From the NCBI GenBank assembly GCA_036924285.1, contig JAYKYS010000002.1:4030001-4094000 (forward strand): a stretch of 64,000 bases of DNA. The letters are read 5' to 3'. The position numbers were made by a program, and so were the translations under genes. This DNA is from Asterella californica (lineage: Eukaryota > Streptophyta > Marchantiopsida > Marchantiales > Aytoniaceae). The notes beneath the pieces were generated by a model. That model searched no databases. It was given only the letters and a program-made list of their open reading frames with translations, and had not been told where the DNA came from. Numbering within the stretch: the stretch's first letter is position 1; every line of letters starts with the position of its first letter. This document shows, piece after piece, positions 51,530 through 64,000 of the stretch.

Positions 51530-52340
51530 TTATTTGCCTAAACGTGGGTCCACTGGAGGGCCCGATCGGACGATTACACGGAGGAGGCTTCTCTCGACGA
51601 TACTCTTTATAGAGAAGTAAGCATGACCACGGGCAAGGGCCATGACCACGGACACTGTGGCGAATTCTTGTCCGGGTTGATCGCAGGCTCGCAGCTCAAC
51701 AGTGAGTCTGCGCATAGACAAAACGTACACGCGCGCCCAGGCACGAAGGAAGGAAGCGATGAAATGACATACTGAGCGCTTGCCGATGCACTACTTGCAC
51801 GTCGTGTTGCTGTTCTTGTGGTTGTGGGACCGGCCAGGGAGGCAGGCGGGCCCTCCTGCCAGACCAGGCAGACCAGAGCTTACACGACACCGACAGACAT
51901 CGAACTCATGCACCCATATGCCCCTCTTCCTGTCCGCCATTTAGCGTCGTTCTCGTCCCAGGAGTTCCCCTCCCAACAGTCGCGGGAACACTGTAGGTCT
52001 TCTGCTGCTCTTGCAGCAGCTTCGCTTCGTTGCTTCCTCCGCGCCCCACTCCAAACCGCCCCACTGCACTCGGTCGTGCGGTTGCCCTTCACCTGCGCCT
52101 TTCCCTCCGCTCCATATCGATGTCTTGCTTTTTGCCGTCCGCTCCGCTCTCACCGGTACTCACCCTTCTGTTCGGAATCACTTACTGTACAGCAACGGCC
52201 GGGTCTGCAGAAACTTTTCGGAAGTGTCTCCGGTGCAAAATTTTCCAGAGGTTCGGAAATCCAGGTAGACTTGATCGAGCCCTGCGCCATTGTTTTGTCT
52301 TAGCAAGATCCCTGGGGATGTCGCTTCCTTGATCTGGCCC
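51530..52340. other. CG-rich stretch, no recognised gene
   Basis: A 161-codon plus-strand frame (51818-52303) and overlapping minus-strand frames occur, but none contains a recognisable domain. The composition could be the 5' part of a gene or more transposon-related sequence. Confidence 0.35.
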
Positions 52341-53091
52341 TTACTTTGTGCGACGTCAATAGCAGGTTATTTTTCTCTAACAACAAAAATCTAAAACTTA
52401 AACCGCATCCTTCCTTTCCGACCAGCTGCCGTTTTTGCTATTCGGTAGAATAGCTATATGTAGATTGTGAAAACCGGTAAAAAAAGGAAATTTTCTGTCT
52501 TGTAAGAGAATAGACGGAGGGAATCATAGTGAAGATGCGAAAGTGAAAAAAAATTAGCCAGAATGGAAAGACTGAATCATTATGAAAACCGAAAAAAGGA
52601 TAATTACTTTGTCACATCTGTAATTTCACAAAGTTTCTTGGTCACCCCTCTGACTTGTAACAGAACTTGGTCACACCTCAGAGCCAACGTCTGATCGCAC
52701 ATCTTCCGGGGCAGCTGTGATGACAATGCGGTCTTGGTGTGGCAGTCGAATGATAGTCATATACATTTTGATTTTATCACATGAGAAGCGTCGAGGTTAG
52801 ACATGCGATAGCGAGCTCGATGGAGACATGAGTCGAGAATTCTCTCATCTACGGACATCGAGTCTAGAAGCAGAGTCAAAGATGGAGAAAAGCAAAGAAT
52901 AGACATACAGGAAGACCAGACGCGTAGAAGAAAAAAAAGATGAAAATGAACATTGATGTGTTGCTGAAACTCCAAGGTGAATGTATTTTGTTGGTTTGGT
53001 GTAAGTTGATTTGTGGGAAAAATCTTTTACTACTAGACTTCTGTCCCACCTTGACAGTTCCGATCTTGTCTAATTTTACAATTGGATCATC

Positions 53092-53400
53092 AGTCCACGG
53101 ACATATACAAAAGCATAATTTGAACCAGTTTCAGACAGAGTAAACACTCAACAAACCAAAGACCGGATCAGAAATGATTATAGAACGATACGTAATGGTG
53201 GATGAATGACATCAAAGCACCATTCCAATGCAAGTTAGTACTAACATAAGTCAGACTTAGAGTCCACTGACATGTAGTGTCATGTACAAAAGAATAACTG
53301 AAATCAGTTTCAGATATAGTAAACATTCAACGAACCAACGATCAGATGGATGAATGACATCCAAGCATCATTGTAAGTCAACTTACATAATGGATTGTGG
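53092..53400. repeat. diverged two-copy tandem duplication, period about 180 bp
   Basis: Both copies contain, in order, GTCCAC, GACAT, ACAAAAG.ATAA, CAGTTTCAGA.A.AGTAAACA, TCAAC.AACCAA and GGATGAATGACATC.AAGCA. Copy one starts near 53092 and copy two near 53272, with indels between them. Confidence 0.8.
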
Positions 53401-54217
53401 TTTATTTACACTCTAGATTCATTCACGACTCCGTTACTACGTAGGTACGGAGAGTCAGAAACAGAGACTGGCACTATATCAGAAAAATCCCTCATTCGAT
53501 GACCGGAAGATTAGAACGAAGAAACTATCGATCAAAAGTACTGAAATGTAACACTCTTGCCAAGCCTAATATACTCGTCATTTCTCAGACCTCCTCTAAA
53601 GTTTGACCTTGGAGATCGTGATTCTTTTGTGACTCTCTTGCATTTACGTCCTCCACATCTCGAACGCAATCTGCACTTGATACCTTTCGGTATTTTGCTG
53701 GTATCACTCCCATCTGATTGCTGAGAAATATAACCGATCGTGTCACAGACAACTTTCCGCACTATTTCATTAATGTCCACCTCGATGAATTTTATCGCTC
53801 AGGTTTTATAAATCAACACTTGCAATCGAAATCCTTGATTTCTCGAGATCACTGACGTAACATCACTTCCGTTCTTGCTGAGTAACATTGTTCTCTTTTC
53901 TTGCAATAAATGCATGCTTTGCTGCCTCTCCAAGACATGCACATCACGTATGATTGACTAGATGTCAGCAACACTGTATGCCACGCTGAACGACAACTTG
54001 GACGTGCGACCGGAGAATTGTCATCAAGTGTGACCAAGAAACAATTTGTAAGTTAGGGGAGTGACCAAGGAAGAATTTCGAGGATGATCAAGTAATTATC
54101 TCTCAGAAAAAAAAGAGAAAAAAGATAGATACTGAAAGTTGCTGAGGCATAACCCTGCAGTTTCATTGCAATCGAATCGTACAGTGGTGACACATATTAA
54201 CAAATTAATGCGTTCTT

Positions 54218-54283
54218 CATTAAGGGCCAAGCGAGTGACGGGCAGCCTTTCATTAAGAGCTAAACGAGTGACAGAGAGCTGCC
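54218..54283. repeat. 33-bp tandem duplication
   Basis: CATTAAGGGCCAAGCGAGTG (from 54218) and CATTAAGAGCTAAACGAGTG (from 54251) are consecutive diverged copies. A nearby AGAGAGCTGCCC is also duplicated. Confidence 0.8.
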
Positions 54284-54439
54284 CGCGAAGTGCAAAGAGA
54301 GCTGCCCACTATTTCCTAAACAGAGAAGGAGAGGTTTTTTTTTTCTAAGACAAGGACCCTAAGCCTGCGGCCGAGGACGGCACTGTAGAGCTCCAAGGAT
54401 CCTAAGACTGCGGCCTACGGCCGCAGCGTCAAAATGAAT

Positions 54440-54505
54440 ATCGTGAGAATTAAACCCAAGACCTAGCATTCCTGCACTCGAGATATCATCACCACGCCAT
54501 CACGA
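54440..54505 (-). mobile_element. tRNA-derived SINE-like unit
   Basis: On the minus strand, ATGGCGTGGTGAT (A-box-like) is followed about 30 bases later by GGTCTTGGGTTTAATTCTC (B-box-like). The tail of the unit adjoins a perfect 8-base-stem hairpin, CTGCGGCCTACGGCCGCAG, at 54408-54426. The B-box region resembles that of the unit at 38950-39040 (GGTCTTGAGTTCGAGC), so they may be one family. No cloverleaf forms. Confidence 0.35.
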
Positions 54506-57500
54506 GTTGAATTTTAATCGCACTCCTGCACATTAATAAATAATTGGGCTCTATCTCCACATCTTCTGTCTGAATTTCTCCCTTGTCTATCCGGATTCAC
54601 GCGTGTTGTCGTTCGCGGGCAGTTCTTTGTCACACGCTTGGCAATTACTTAAGAACGCATTAGTTTGTTAATTTGTGCACTCACTGTAGAGTTCTTGCAA
54701 TCGAAGCTCCTTGTTATCTTCCATGCAACTCTCATTTTAGAAATAAAGGATATTACATACTCTTTGTCAACATGTGATTGATGGTAGCTTGTCTAGAGCC
54801 TGATGAAGAGAATCACCAATATGTAAGAGTTTAATCAAAGAAAAAAAATGACGTAGGATCTATCAAATCTATACTATTCGGACGATGAAGAATACTTTCA
54901 GAAGATCCATGTCCTGAAAGATCCCAAGAATTAAGGAGTGTAGAAATGAGAAAACTGTTGTCTCTCCACGAAATAACATATTAAAGCTCGGTATTCGCAC
55001 GCCGGAGCGTTAATGCAACTGCCCAACCAAGCATAGTCCGAGCAAGGTGTAGTGGAATGTGAAAATAGTCATTATAGATGCGATTGACGATGTATTTGAC
55101 AAAATGACGTAGTATCGTATCGATGGGTGAGTTTGTCTAGGACAAGGAGGTCCAATGGGTTTAGGGTTTAAGAAATTTTCATGAACCCGGAATTTGATAC
55201 GACCGAAGGTAGCAGCCTTAGAGTTCTAACTTCCCTCTGTCAGCCGGAAGCGAGTCTCCAAAAATTCTCTAAATTTAAAAAATAGTACTAAATGACTGCA
55301 TAATCATCCCATGCAGCATAAAAAGAAAAAGAAAAATTTCGCAGATGTGGAAAACAATGGTCGAATTTCAATTACTTCGCACGTAAAATCTTTCATTTAG
55401 TGGGAGGACTAGAGAGTCCGGAAATTATACCGGCAGAAAATTCATTCGTTCGGGGAACCTGCCGGAACAAAAAAGTTGTGGAGAATAGACGGCTGTAGTC
55501 GAAGGACAACCCACGTGACTCTTATGACACGTGGCGTAGATTTGCCGACATGTCGGAAAGTTTGAAACTCAGAAATGCGCGCGGGACGTACAAATGGAGT
55601 CGAGGGCTGCGGAGTTTCACTTTGCAGGAACTTTTCAAATTTCCATGAATTGTGGGAGCTGTATAGACGAATTGTCGCTTTGCACAAAGATTTCGAACTC
55701 TGTGTAACTTTAGGATACTGCCGAACCTAGAAACTTAAATTTTCCCGAAAAGAAGCTAACAAACACCAGGAAGAAAGGGAACTCTGGAGATAGATATCTA
55801 CTCGGACGTTGCTGTACAAGCAAGCGTCACCTCCCGTCACCTGCACTGTACGTGGACTCGGAACAAGATAATAATTGCTCTCTTGTCATCTCCTTTTCTC
55901 TTTCTTCCTCGGATGACTCCCAGAGAGAGAGAGATACCCCTCGGGAAATGCCGACTTCCTCACCAACTGAAATATGTACATCCATTCCCTTTTCCACTCG
56001 GAGTTCGTTGTTTCTAACTCTCTCTGTTTAATCTTATGTCCTATTTCCTTGTGAGAGTGTCGGTAAGGAACAGACTGAAATAGATACCTGATGGACGCAG
56101 GTGCAACTTCACTATGTACATGGAATCACTCCATTATTATCATGCTAAAATGTCGGCCGGGTGGATTCGCTGTCCAGAGTGATATGCTCTCCTTGCTTCA
56201 GGCCCTGGGAGTTGGAAGTCAAGAAATGAGGGCATCGGTTTTTCTGCGAATCTACACTCCCTGGAAGAGAAGTGGAAGATGATAACGGCAGAAGGAGTGA
56301 TGGGAAACCGCAAGTAGCCGCAATCAAATCTGAGGCGGTTCTCTAGCTGCAGACGTGCATTCTTCGGCCTTTCATTGCACCATGAGACAGGAACTTGTCG
56401 GGGCCGCACCAAAGCTCGTGAAAGTCAGGTGTTTAGTGTGGTGGCTTCCGAAATCTCTTCATAGTGTTTAAGGTTAAACTAAATTTACCAGGGATTGTCC
56501 GAGAAAGATGCTACCTCATAGTGTCAATTTCTTACGTTTCCGGAGAGAAAATGTATTATTCTCGAAATCTGTCGATTTTCACCGCAAAACTTTGCCGAGC
56601 AGCCACTCGCTTGCCTTATCGTCATTCTTTCCGCTGTAATTAGTTTCAACAGGTCAACAAGAGAAGAAGAGTAACATGGACCACCATGGTGGCATGGACC
56701 GTTTCTAATGTGGATTAGGTGGCAGGATGTACAAACGTAGGCTGTCCAGCTCACGAGGAATCCACATCCCATAACTCCGAAGAGTAAATTGAGGATCACT
56801 GTTTCCAGTCTATACAGTACGATTAACGAGAACTTTTGCCACCGTCTGCTGCCCTACCTGCCTATGACAATGACACTGGCGTCTCAGGACCATCAGCCGT
56901 TAGCGTGGTGGTGGCATCTCATAATCCTAGGCAGATGGTCTCGCGTCGAGCCTCTGGCAAGAGGTTTCAGTCTGTTGTAAGACCACCTGCTACCGCACGA
57001 CAAAAGCTAGTGTTGCAGAAACTGATGCCCGAAAACAGATTTGAAAGAAGAAAGACCTAGCGTCGCTGCTCCCATGATTGGCCGTCACGAAAGTCTGGCC
57101 GGTCCAGCAGACTCCAACTCTTCTGAGGTTGTGTTCTAGACTTTCACGTCCTTGAGTTCTCGATCAACTATTTAATCATCGTCTTTACTTTGCTATAAAT
57201 TGGTGATAGCCACAGTAATGCTTTACTGTATTTGCATTTGATCATTTGCTTCGAACTATCCTAGACAGCAGCAGGGAAGAGTTCTTTTCTTAACCCTAAC
57301 ATCATGCAAGGTTGGTTTCCATGGAGCAGTCAAGGCCTCGGCCAGCACAAGCTGTCTGATTGGGTCGCCAGAAGTTTAGCGACTACCTGTTTTCCCCGCG
57401 AGGAACTGGTTAAATATGTAAGATCACAGCTCTGTCATAATCAACAAGGTGCTGCGCGAGGCTATGCATGTGGTTACTGTTGGGTACAGCCGAGAAAGTG

Positions 57501-57692
57501 ATGGGGCATGCGGAGTAATACTGCAAAATGCATGTGAAGTCAAAACAGAAATTTTCTTCTCTTGTCTTCTTGCAAAATCGACAGTTAGCTTGTATTGCAG
57601 CAATACACGTGAATGTCTCGTGCTCCAGCTAACGTGTTAATAAAGTTCGACGAGCGTGCTGCAGCAGCTTTTAGTAAAAGTAAAATAACTTG

Positions 57693-57902
57693 TTATTTGT
57701 TTTCTGCGATCTATGTATCTGTTTTATTATTTTTAGAGCTACAGATAGCGGGGCTTAGCCCCGATGTTCTTCCCTTCGGGGTGGTTGTTGCTTGGACCTT
57801 CGGGTCCTTCTTTCCCTTGTGAGGCTTGATGGGGTCTTCCCATCCGTTTGCTATTCATGGGGTCGCGTTTTTCCGTTTATTTGTTTTCTGCGATCTATGT
57901 AT
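57693..57902. mobile_element. hairpin-rich insertion flanked by 26-bp direct repeats
   Basis: Exact direct repeats (TTATTTGTTTTCTGCGATCT plus ATGTAT) lie at 57693-57718 and 57877-57902. The 158 bases between hold GCGGGGCTTAGCCCCG (a GGGGC/GCCCC stem), CCCTTCGGGG and GGACCTTCGGGTCC, the last two being stems closed by a TTCG tetraloop. The segment TTCCCATCCGTTTGCTATTC (from 57838) recurs in diverged form at 11140. It looks like a small inserted element or a duplication product. Confidence 0.6.
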
Positions 57903-57971
57903 AGTCAATTCACCCTAGTTTGAACCCACTTAGCTATTTATTTTCTAATATATATATATGTGTATATAGTT

Positions 57972-58024
57972 AATTTAGAGGTTCCAAATTATGTGATAGA
58001 TATATAATTTGGAACCTCTAAATT
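57972..58024. repeat. perfect 21-base inverted repeat
   Basis: The 21 bases at 57972-57992 (containing TTAGAGGTTCCAAATTAT) are exactly complementary to 58004-58024, with an 11-base loop. AT-rich flanks, and GCAGGATAGGTTA just downstream, recall the hairpin elements at 18.6, 34.0 and 38.5 kb. Confidence 0.9.
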
Positions 58025-59033
58025 CTTTTCCTTTCTGCAGGATAGGTTAATAGTGACAATGAAAAAGAGATTGTGTTTCTGATAAGTCTATGAATATGAG
58101 TACTAGGAGCAAGAGTAATATGTATGATATTGTATTTATGGAATAAGATGGAGTTTTAAGGATTCTTTGGGGTCGACTGACTAATTTACTGCAGACGAGA
58201 TTCTTTCCTAGATCCATGGCCACTAATATCTATGTATCCATATTTTAATAATATCAGATGAGATTTTTACTATCTTGAATCTTGAAGGTAATAATGTACT
58301 GATGTTATGTTATCTTGTATTCTGTTCATATTGAGATAAAACAAAATTTGTTGATTGTTTCATGAACTTATCCATAAGTACAATTCTGCACTTATAAAGA
58401 GATTCAAACTGAAATTGCACGCATTTGTGCACTAATGCATAGCTGCAAATGCAAACCCTTTATAAGTGCAAACTGCTATGCTTATATGCTACTCTTTCCC
58501 ATTGCACTTATCCAGGTCGGACCGTCGAAGGTTTCTAAATCAATCGCATACGTGTCTAGAAAAACGTGACTGAAATTCTCAAACGAAGGTCATTAATACA
58601 ATGATGAGAGAAATTGTACCCCAAGCTCTTCCTTGCCTATGTGCCCAACCAGAGCCGCAAATCATATGAAGGAGGTAAGTAGGCGTTTTGTATGTGCGCT
58701 GAAAGCAACGCACTGTTCCTTATTATGCCCGTCAGTGCAGGAGTACCCGTACAAATATCAGATATCATAGTCAAGCTTGATCATAGTGATTGAGATACGG
58801 AAAACGCTTGTACATCAAGCTTACTTTTCACTGCATTGATAACAGAAGACTTAGAAAACACACGGGCAGCAGTTACTGTGTGGCTCGCACACGAGCGGAA
58901 ATTCTTCGTGGCCTTTACAAGGATGCGTCTCATGTATAGTACTGTACTCTGTTCTTCCTGGGAACTCCAGGAGTAGGGAATTTCCTTAGTCCATACCAGT
59001 GCTCGGGGAGTTGGGAATTTCCTTAGTCCATAC

Positions 59034-59230
59034 CAGTGCTCGGGGAGTTTTTTCGTGAAAAGTGGGAAATTTCCGGCAGAAGGCAAAGCATATCTGCAAT
59101 CGCCGGAATTTTACCAAATCTACATTTAAAAGTAGACATTTCCGCCCGGCAAATTCCGACGATTTGATCCAACGCCAGAAATTTAATACCGGAAGTCACT
59201 ACTCTAAAAACCGGAACTCCCCGAGCATTG
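59034..59230. mobile_element. hAT-type MITE, copy B
   Basis: A 197-bp element starting CAGTGCTCGGGGAGTT and ending, on the other strand, CAATGCTCGGGGAGTTCCGG. Flanks GTCCATAC (59026-59033) and GTCCAGAC (59231-59238) fit an 8-bp target-site duplication with one mismatch. The left end and its flank are duplicated in tandem (58976-59012 and 59013-59049, 37 bases each). It is the same family as the element at 938-1163. Confidence 0.75.
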
Positions 59231-59239
59231 GTCCAGACT

Positions 59240-62200
59240 CCATACAATTCCTCATAACACGTAACAGCAGACGGACATTATGTACGGGATAACAGATATA
59301 ACAGATCACCCCGCTCCTTTCACCGACCGTAACAACCCAGTAATCATCGATTGCAGATAACCTCCGGCTTTCCAGTCCAGTCCTAAAAGACTGAATGCTT
59401 CATGTGTATACACATGACTGTAAGTAAATAAGAAGGTGACCACGTTGATCCCATCGATTACGTAACTAACCGTGTCGTCACTGCTAGAAGTAGAACAGGG
59501 ACAGTAGTGTGGGGGTCACTTATGATGTCTCTCAATCGCTGTCGAGATTTGGCTGTCCATGTTCTCCGGAGCGGGGGGGAGTCACCACTGAGTCACTGAC
59601 CAGACCGCGACCAGCCGGGAAAGATAAAGCGACTCTTGTCCCACGATAGCTGCTCTTGTCCTTATCGTCTCCTGCAGGCTGCTGGATACGTCACACGCAT
59701 GCTGGTGTGGTCGCGGATCGCCTCAACAGTTGATACGCAAATCCTTCGCCGCATTTCTACGCTGGCATTTCTGCGCACAAAGGAAAGTTCCGTCCTGCCC
59801 TACGTCGTCTTGCGTCCGTGCACAGAGTTCCAAGTCGGGGCTTGCCTTTTGTGTAAAGGAAGGAACGACGAATGCTCCAGTAAGAAAGACAAGAAGGTGG
59901 TGCGCTTGTTGTGGCATTGCGGAGCTATGCAATTGCGATTTTCCCGGATCTAAACTCTCTCTTTTCTCTTCTAACTGTCACCTAATATGAGAAAACGTAG
60001 TATAAGACAAAAACGATCCCCCTTCATTCCCAGGTTTCACACTCGATTCTCGACGGATAGCTATGCAACAAACAGACTTTCCGTCAACTTCGTTTACAGA
60101 CTTGTCCTAAGGCGGACAGCCGCGGACTCCTTCTGTTGTCTCTTCTCTAGCGTTTTTGGCTGGAGAAACTGACCATCTGACTTACGTGCAGATGCACGTA
60201 CTTTAAACTTCTGTACTTACGTGCATGAGTTTAAAGTAGAGTCAGTTTCGAGGCTTGTTCTCGCGAGCTAGCTCGACGTGAGCAGCCTGGACAGGACTTT
60301 TCTCCAGGGACGTAAATACTCAGGGATTTGAGGGTTCCGGCAACTGGAGCAGTTGTGAGTACAGATGACAAACTTCATAGCTTTTCAGCATGACAGAAGC
60401 CTACTTCAGATTTGGCTCCAGGGATTCAGGGATTTGACGGTGCAGCAGTTCCAACTTCCAAGTACTGTATAGGTGAAAAGTTTCCTGACTTTTGACCATG
60501 ATGACGGAACCACACTTTTAGGCAACACTTTATTATCTCTAGCATGCTTATACATCGTGGGCATTTGCGTTGGAAAACACTAAGCTTCACTTCCTCTATC
60601 ACCCATTACACCTGCAGTTCCACTATAAAAAGAGAAAAACGAATACTCTTTTTTCTCCTTTTCTCCTTTTCTCCTTTTGTGCTTTACGTCACGGGATAAT
60701 TTCTTGTTTTCACCCAAAATTTAAGCAACTTTTAACTATGTAGACTTTTGGTAGCTTCTAACTATATTGAATTGAAACAATCACCAAATGCAAAGCTTAT
60801 GAATAGCTTTCAGTTGCATTTTCATTCTTCTGATTCTATGATAGAATGAGAACTCGGTGATCAAAGACAATTTTACGTTACCGGTCATTTTTCTGTCCTC
60901 TGTGATGGTGAACTCGAGAAATGTGAGGGACCGAATCCGAGGGTTCAGTATGTGCAGGGGCAGCAGCGTCCGGCTACAGAAAGCCCCACGGCGAAAAATG
61001 TCTAAATAATGACGTCAGGTTATTATTATATTATATTTTAATATTTTATGTTACTTTTCTAATAAAAAATTTTGAATATATCTAAGTGAACTTTTTATCC
61101 CAAAATATATTTTAATTTACAAAATCTATTAATCGAGTTTTATTCTAAAAATTGATTTGGATAAAACTGAATCGCAGATGTTACCTAGATTTAGTGAAGG
61201 AATAACCCCAGGTACTTATATTATTGACTTTATAAACATAAAAATAAAAGTAAATGTCACATTTCACTTTTTTAATGGGTCTCAGTCTAAACATAAAAGT
61301 GGAAACTGGAAAAAGGAGTTGCATGCATACCGTTTTATTCCACTACGAACAAAAATATATCAAATACTGTTTTTATGTATTACCTCGGTGGGTAATATAT
61401 TCAGACGAATTTACTTTCAACGTATTTTCATCTTCTTCGTAATTCGTTTAAATCTCTAGCTTGTTTGTCCGGTAACATGCTCCCTTGGTGGTGCACACCG
61501 GGGAGATAATCCGTCCGTCCAACTATTGACCAAACTGGATATTGCGCAAATTTTTCAAATATATCGAGAATTAAACCCAGTCTCTACTTCATGTTTTAAT
61601 ATCAATAAACTTACTCTATTATTGTTAATAAACCAGGTTTTTCCTCGGCTGTAGAGATATGCTGAATTTGTCCCTTTGTCCCTGCATCGGAAGAAGTTAG
61701 AAGAAGAGAAAAATGATAAAAGCTTCAACAAGAAGGACGATGAAAGACTTGGACTGGCAGTTCTTATTAACTAAGTATAGTATATAATTAATGTTGATAT
61801 CGACTCCATGTCATAAAAGATTCAGTTTCTCTTTTCCCCTTCACCTGGTCATTCGGGAGACTAATTTAAGTTCGGGATTGAGTAGCTGAATCGAGTCATT
61901 GACTGAGTCACTCCATTTAACATTTGATTTCCCTCGCCCTTTGTGAACAACGTCCTATCACATTCACGTGGTACACTTGTCCAATATGCATGCCTAACTA
62001 ATAGTCCTTCTTGTGGCGGGCTAGGTTGCTGTTGAATGTTTAGGATGAATGAATGCTCTGATAGGAGTCAGCAAAACTATGCCTGAAAAGCACGTCCTGG
62101 ACAAGAGAAAACTACTGAACTCAATTGCTGCAAGTAGCACTGTTGTGGTCTCTTTCATGATGTGATTGTTGTTGTGTACGAGTCGTAAGTTTCCGTCTTG

Positions 62201-64000
62201 GATGGGCAGCCAACAACTTCAGAATTTGCCAGACTCGCGAAATATGAAAGCCAGTATATAATGGGGAACTGGTTTATATAAGTGGTAGCTAAACTGGAAA
62301 CGTCAGGGTATTCAACTTCTTCCTCAACTGGCCACCTTTCTGGAACACTGCAATAATGCTGTACACAACAGTCAGAAGGATATCACTATCTTTACTCAAC
62401 GTTGTATTAAGATTGTGGACTCATGCTCATTTCTCCAAAAATAATCTACAGGGTGTATATATGAACATAAATTTTTACTGGTTCTTCAATCACAGTCTGC
62501 TCTGGCAGTTATCGTGAGCCTGCTTTGCGAAAAGATTCGGAAAAGTTTCTGACTGGCCATTTGAGACTTGATTAAGAGGAAATTACTTCTATAAAACATT
62601 CCACGAAAGAGAATCAGGTATCTGACAGTATTCACAAACTCACTGATGTTGTTAGGTTCCATTTCCTCCTTTCGAGATGTCTTGGCTTTTCACGTTTCCT
62701 TGTGCCCTTCACGGATCCTTCGCACTCCGATCTAACCAGCTAGTCTGCCTCGCGCGCTTGCTTGTAAGGTAAGACTAGGCGAAAGTCAGGAGAGCAACAG
62801 CACTGTGCTGTGGTAGCATAGGACATAAGGACGCAACATTTATGATGAAGAATTCTGAATGAGTTTCTCTTGGACGTTGAACGGATTCAGCTCGTTGATC
62901 AAATCACACCCACACACCTATGGAGAATCAAAGTCTACATAACTCACCACGAGTTTCGCATTCCTTTGACATGAATGATCAGGTGAGTTGAGACTCCGAC
63001 TTGTGGATCCGCAAACGTTTACTGAGGTAAAGTTCGATCACAGTGTAGGCAGATACGGTCGATACGGTAAGTAGTCATACGTATACGGTACCCTTGCTGA
63101 ACTGATCAGTAACTTTCTCATATAACCAGAAAGGAGGAAACCGCAAGACAAGAAGAAGCTTGTGACTATCCAGCAAAGATAAGGCAATGAGGTTCGTTCT
63201 TACGACCGAGCGACCCGTCCGAAATGGACTTCCGTGCAAGTATTCTCGTTCTTACACAACAAGATGCCATTCCTACTAAAACTGGGAGGGTTAGATAAAC
63301 TTGAGACCACATACATCAGCTCTTCCCGATTAGTTTGGTATGGTTGGACGTAAATGATTTGACCTCTAATGATTTGATTGGATACGCATAAAAGATGTGA
63401 AGGTTAGCACATTTTCCCCTGGAGCACTCGAGGAAAAGGAACGCAAAAGGAGAAGAAATCAGAGGAGAAAGATACGGACCCGGGAATATATAACATGGAA
63501 CAGAGTGCAAAAGTGGACGCCACGGACGGCTTGTGCAACAAGAGCCAGAAGGTCTTCAAAGTTGCTCCATGTGCTCGGCAGATGGTCGACTTCGGCTTGT
63601 TGTCAAGCTCCCTGGTCAAAAATCCAAAATCCAAAAGCTGTCAAGGATATCGAAAGGAAAGACGAGCAACATCGGGAACTGGTGGAACAAAACGCTTTTG
63701 CATCTGCCACTGCCACCACCACCACCCTGAGATCTTGCGGGCAGATTTCATGTTAGCCCTGCGCACAGGCTCGAATCTTGTCAGCCAAAACATCAACGAT
63801 CTCAATGAGGTCTCACTCAATCGAACGGGCTCCACTCTTTACCTCTCATCTCAAGTCCTGTGTTTAGGTTAAGACTACCGTAGGATTACAGGATTCCCTT
63901 TGGAGTTGCGACCAATTGCTACATAAAAGCAAAAGAAATCGAGAGACCCTTCAACGGCCAGCTCTCTTGTCTAGTACTACCTGTAGTTGGCATCATCTAG
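59240..64000. other. gene-poor right end
   Basis: No gene can be supported. Frames at 59636-59953 and 63397-63872 are open but overlapping and without recognisable domains. 61010-61640 is strongly AT-rich. Confidence 0.4.

Larger units (their letters stand above)
52345..57680. other. gene-poor stretch with duplications
   Basis: No gene can be firmly supported. Short unrecognised plus-strand frames at 56836-57060 (ending LQKLMPENRFERRKT) and 57304-57501 could be exons of an unidentified gene. Repeats inside are listed separately. Confidence 0.4.

Noticed and set aside
61157..61459. 100-codon frame in AT-rich DNA
   Set aside because: Composition is dominated by I, F, K and N as expected from AT-rich sequence, and no motif is recognised.

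Overview
The window looks like nuclear DNA of a land plant, most likely a non-seed lineage such as a bryophyte or lycophyte. The species cannot be fixed from sequence alone. The evidence is spliced genes with GT-AG introns of tens to hundreds of bases, an NPH3/RPT2-like BTB protein, a plant-type class I small heat shock protein, a plant-type sterol isomerase, an Oxa1/ALBINO3-like protein fused to TPR repeats, plant telo-box motifs, and long gene-poor stretches full of transposon relics. I reconstructed gene models by joining reading frames at plausible splice sites with matching phase. They have no transcript support.

Layout. 1-5 kb: a small hAT-type MITE and a degraded, intron-containing DDE transposase relic (minus). 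5.7-7.1 kb: two-exon small heat shock protein (plus). 9.5-10.8 kb: four-exon sterol delta8-delta7 isomerase, HYD1/EBP family (minus). 11.0 kb: tRNA-Gly(CCC). 11.8-17.4 kb: a short basic reading frame and a 15-exon ALBINO3/Oxa1-like insertase with C-terminal TPRs (minus). 18.5-20.8 kb: AT-rich DNA with a hairpin element and an ATT microsatellite. 20.9-23.4 kb: six-exon acyl-protein thioesterase-like carboxylesterase (plus). 25.2-26.0 kb: exons of an unidentified minus-strand gene with a 95-bp tandem duplication. 26.7-32.1 kb: at least 15-exon queuine tRNA-ribosyltransferase catalytic subunit (minus). 32.5-39 kb: AT-rich, gene-poor DNA with hairpin elements and a SINE-like unit. 41.7 kb: long AG microsatellite. 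42.7-44.4 kb: NPH3-family protein (plus).

46.3-51.5 kb looks like a large MULE-type transposon. It has an uninterrupted 870-codon zinc-ribbon/MULE/SWIM transposase (minus), two plus-strand companion reading frames, a proline-coding minisatellite, telo-boxes upstream of the transposase, and about 0.75 kb of a roughly 58-bp satellite. I could not find its termini. 51.5-64 kb holds few convincing genes. It contains tandem duplications, SINE-like units, an insertion with UUCG hairpins flanked by 26-bp direct repeats, and a second copy of the hAT MITE.

The host genes are unrelated housekeeping or signalling functions (proteostasis, sterol synthesis, organelle membrane insertion, protein deacylation, tRNA modification, phototropin-type signalling). 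They do not form a pathway cluster. The most unusual features are the intact MULE-like element with its companion frames and satellite, the relic of a second DDE transposase family, and a repeat module found in the same orientation upstream of two different genes.
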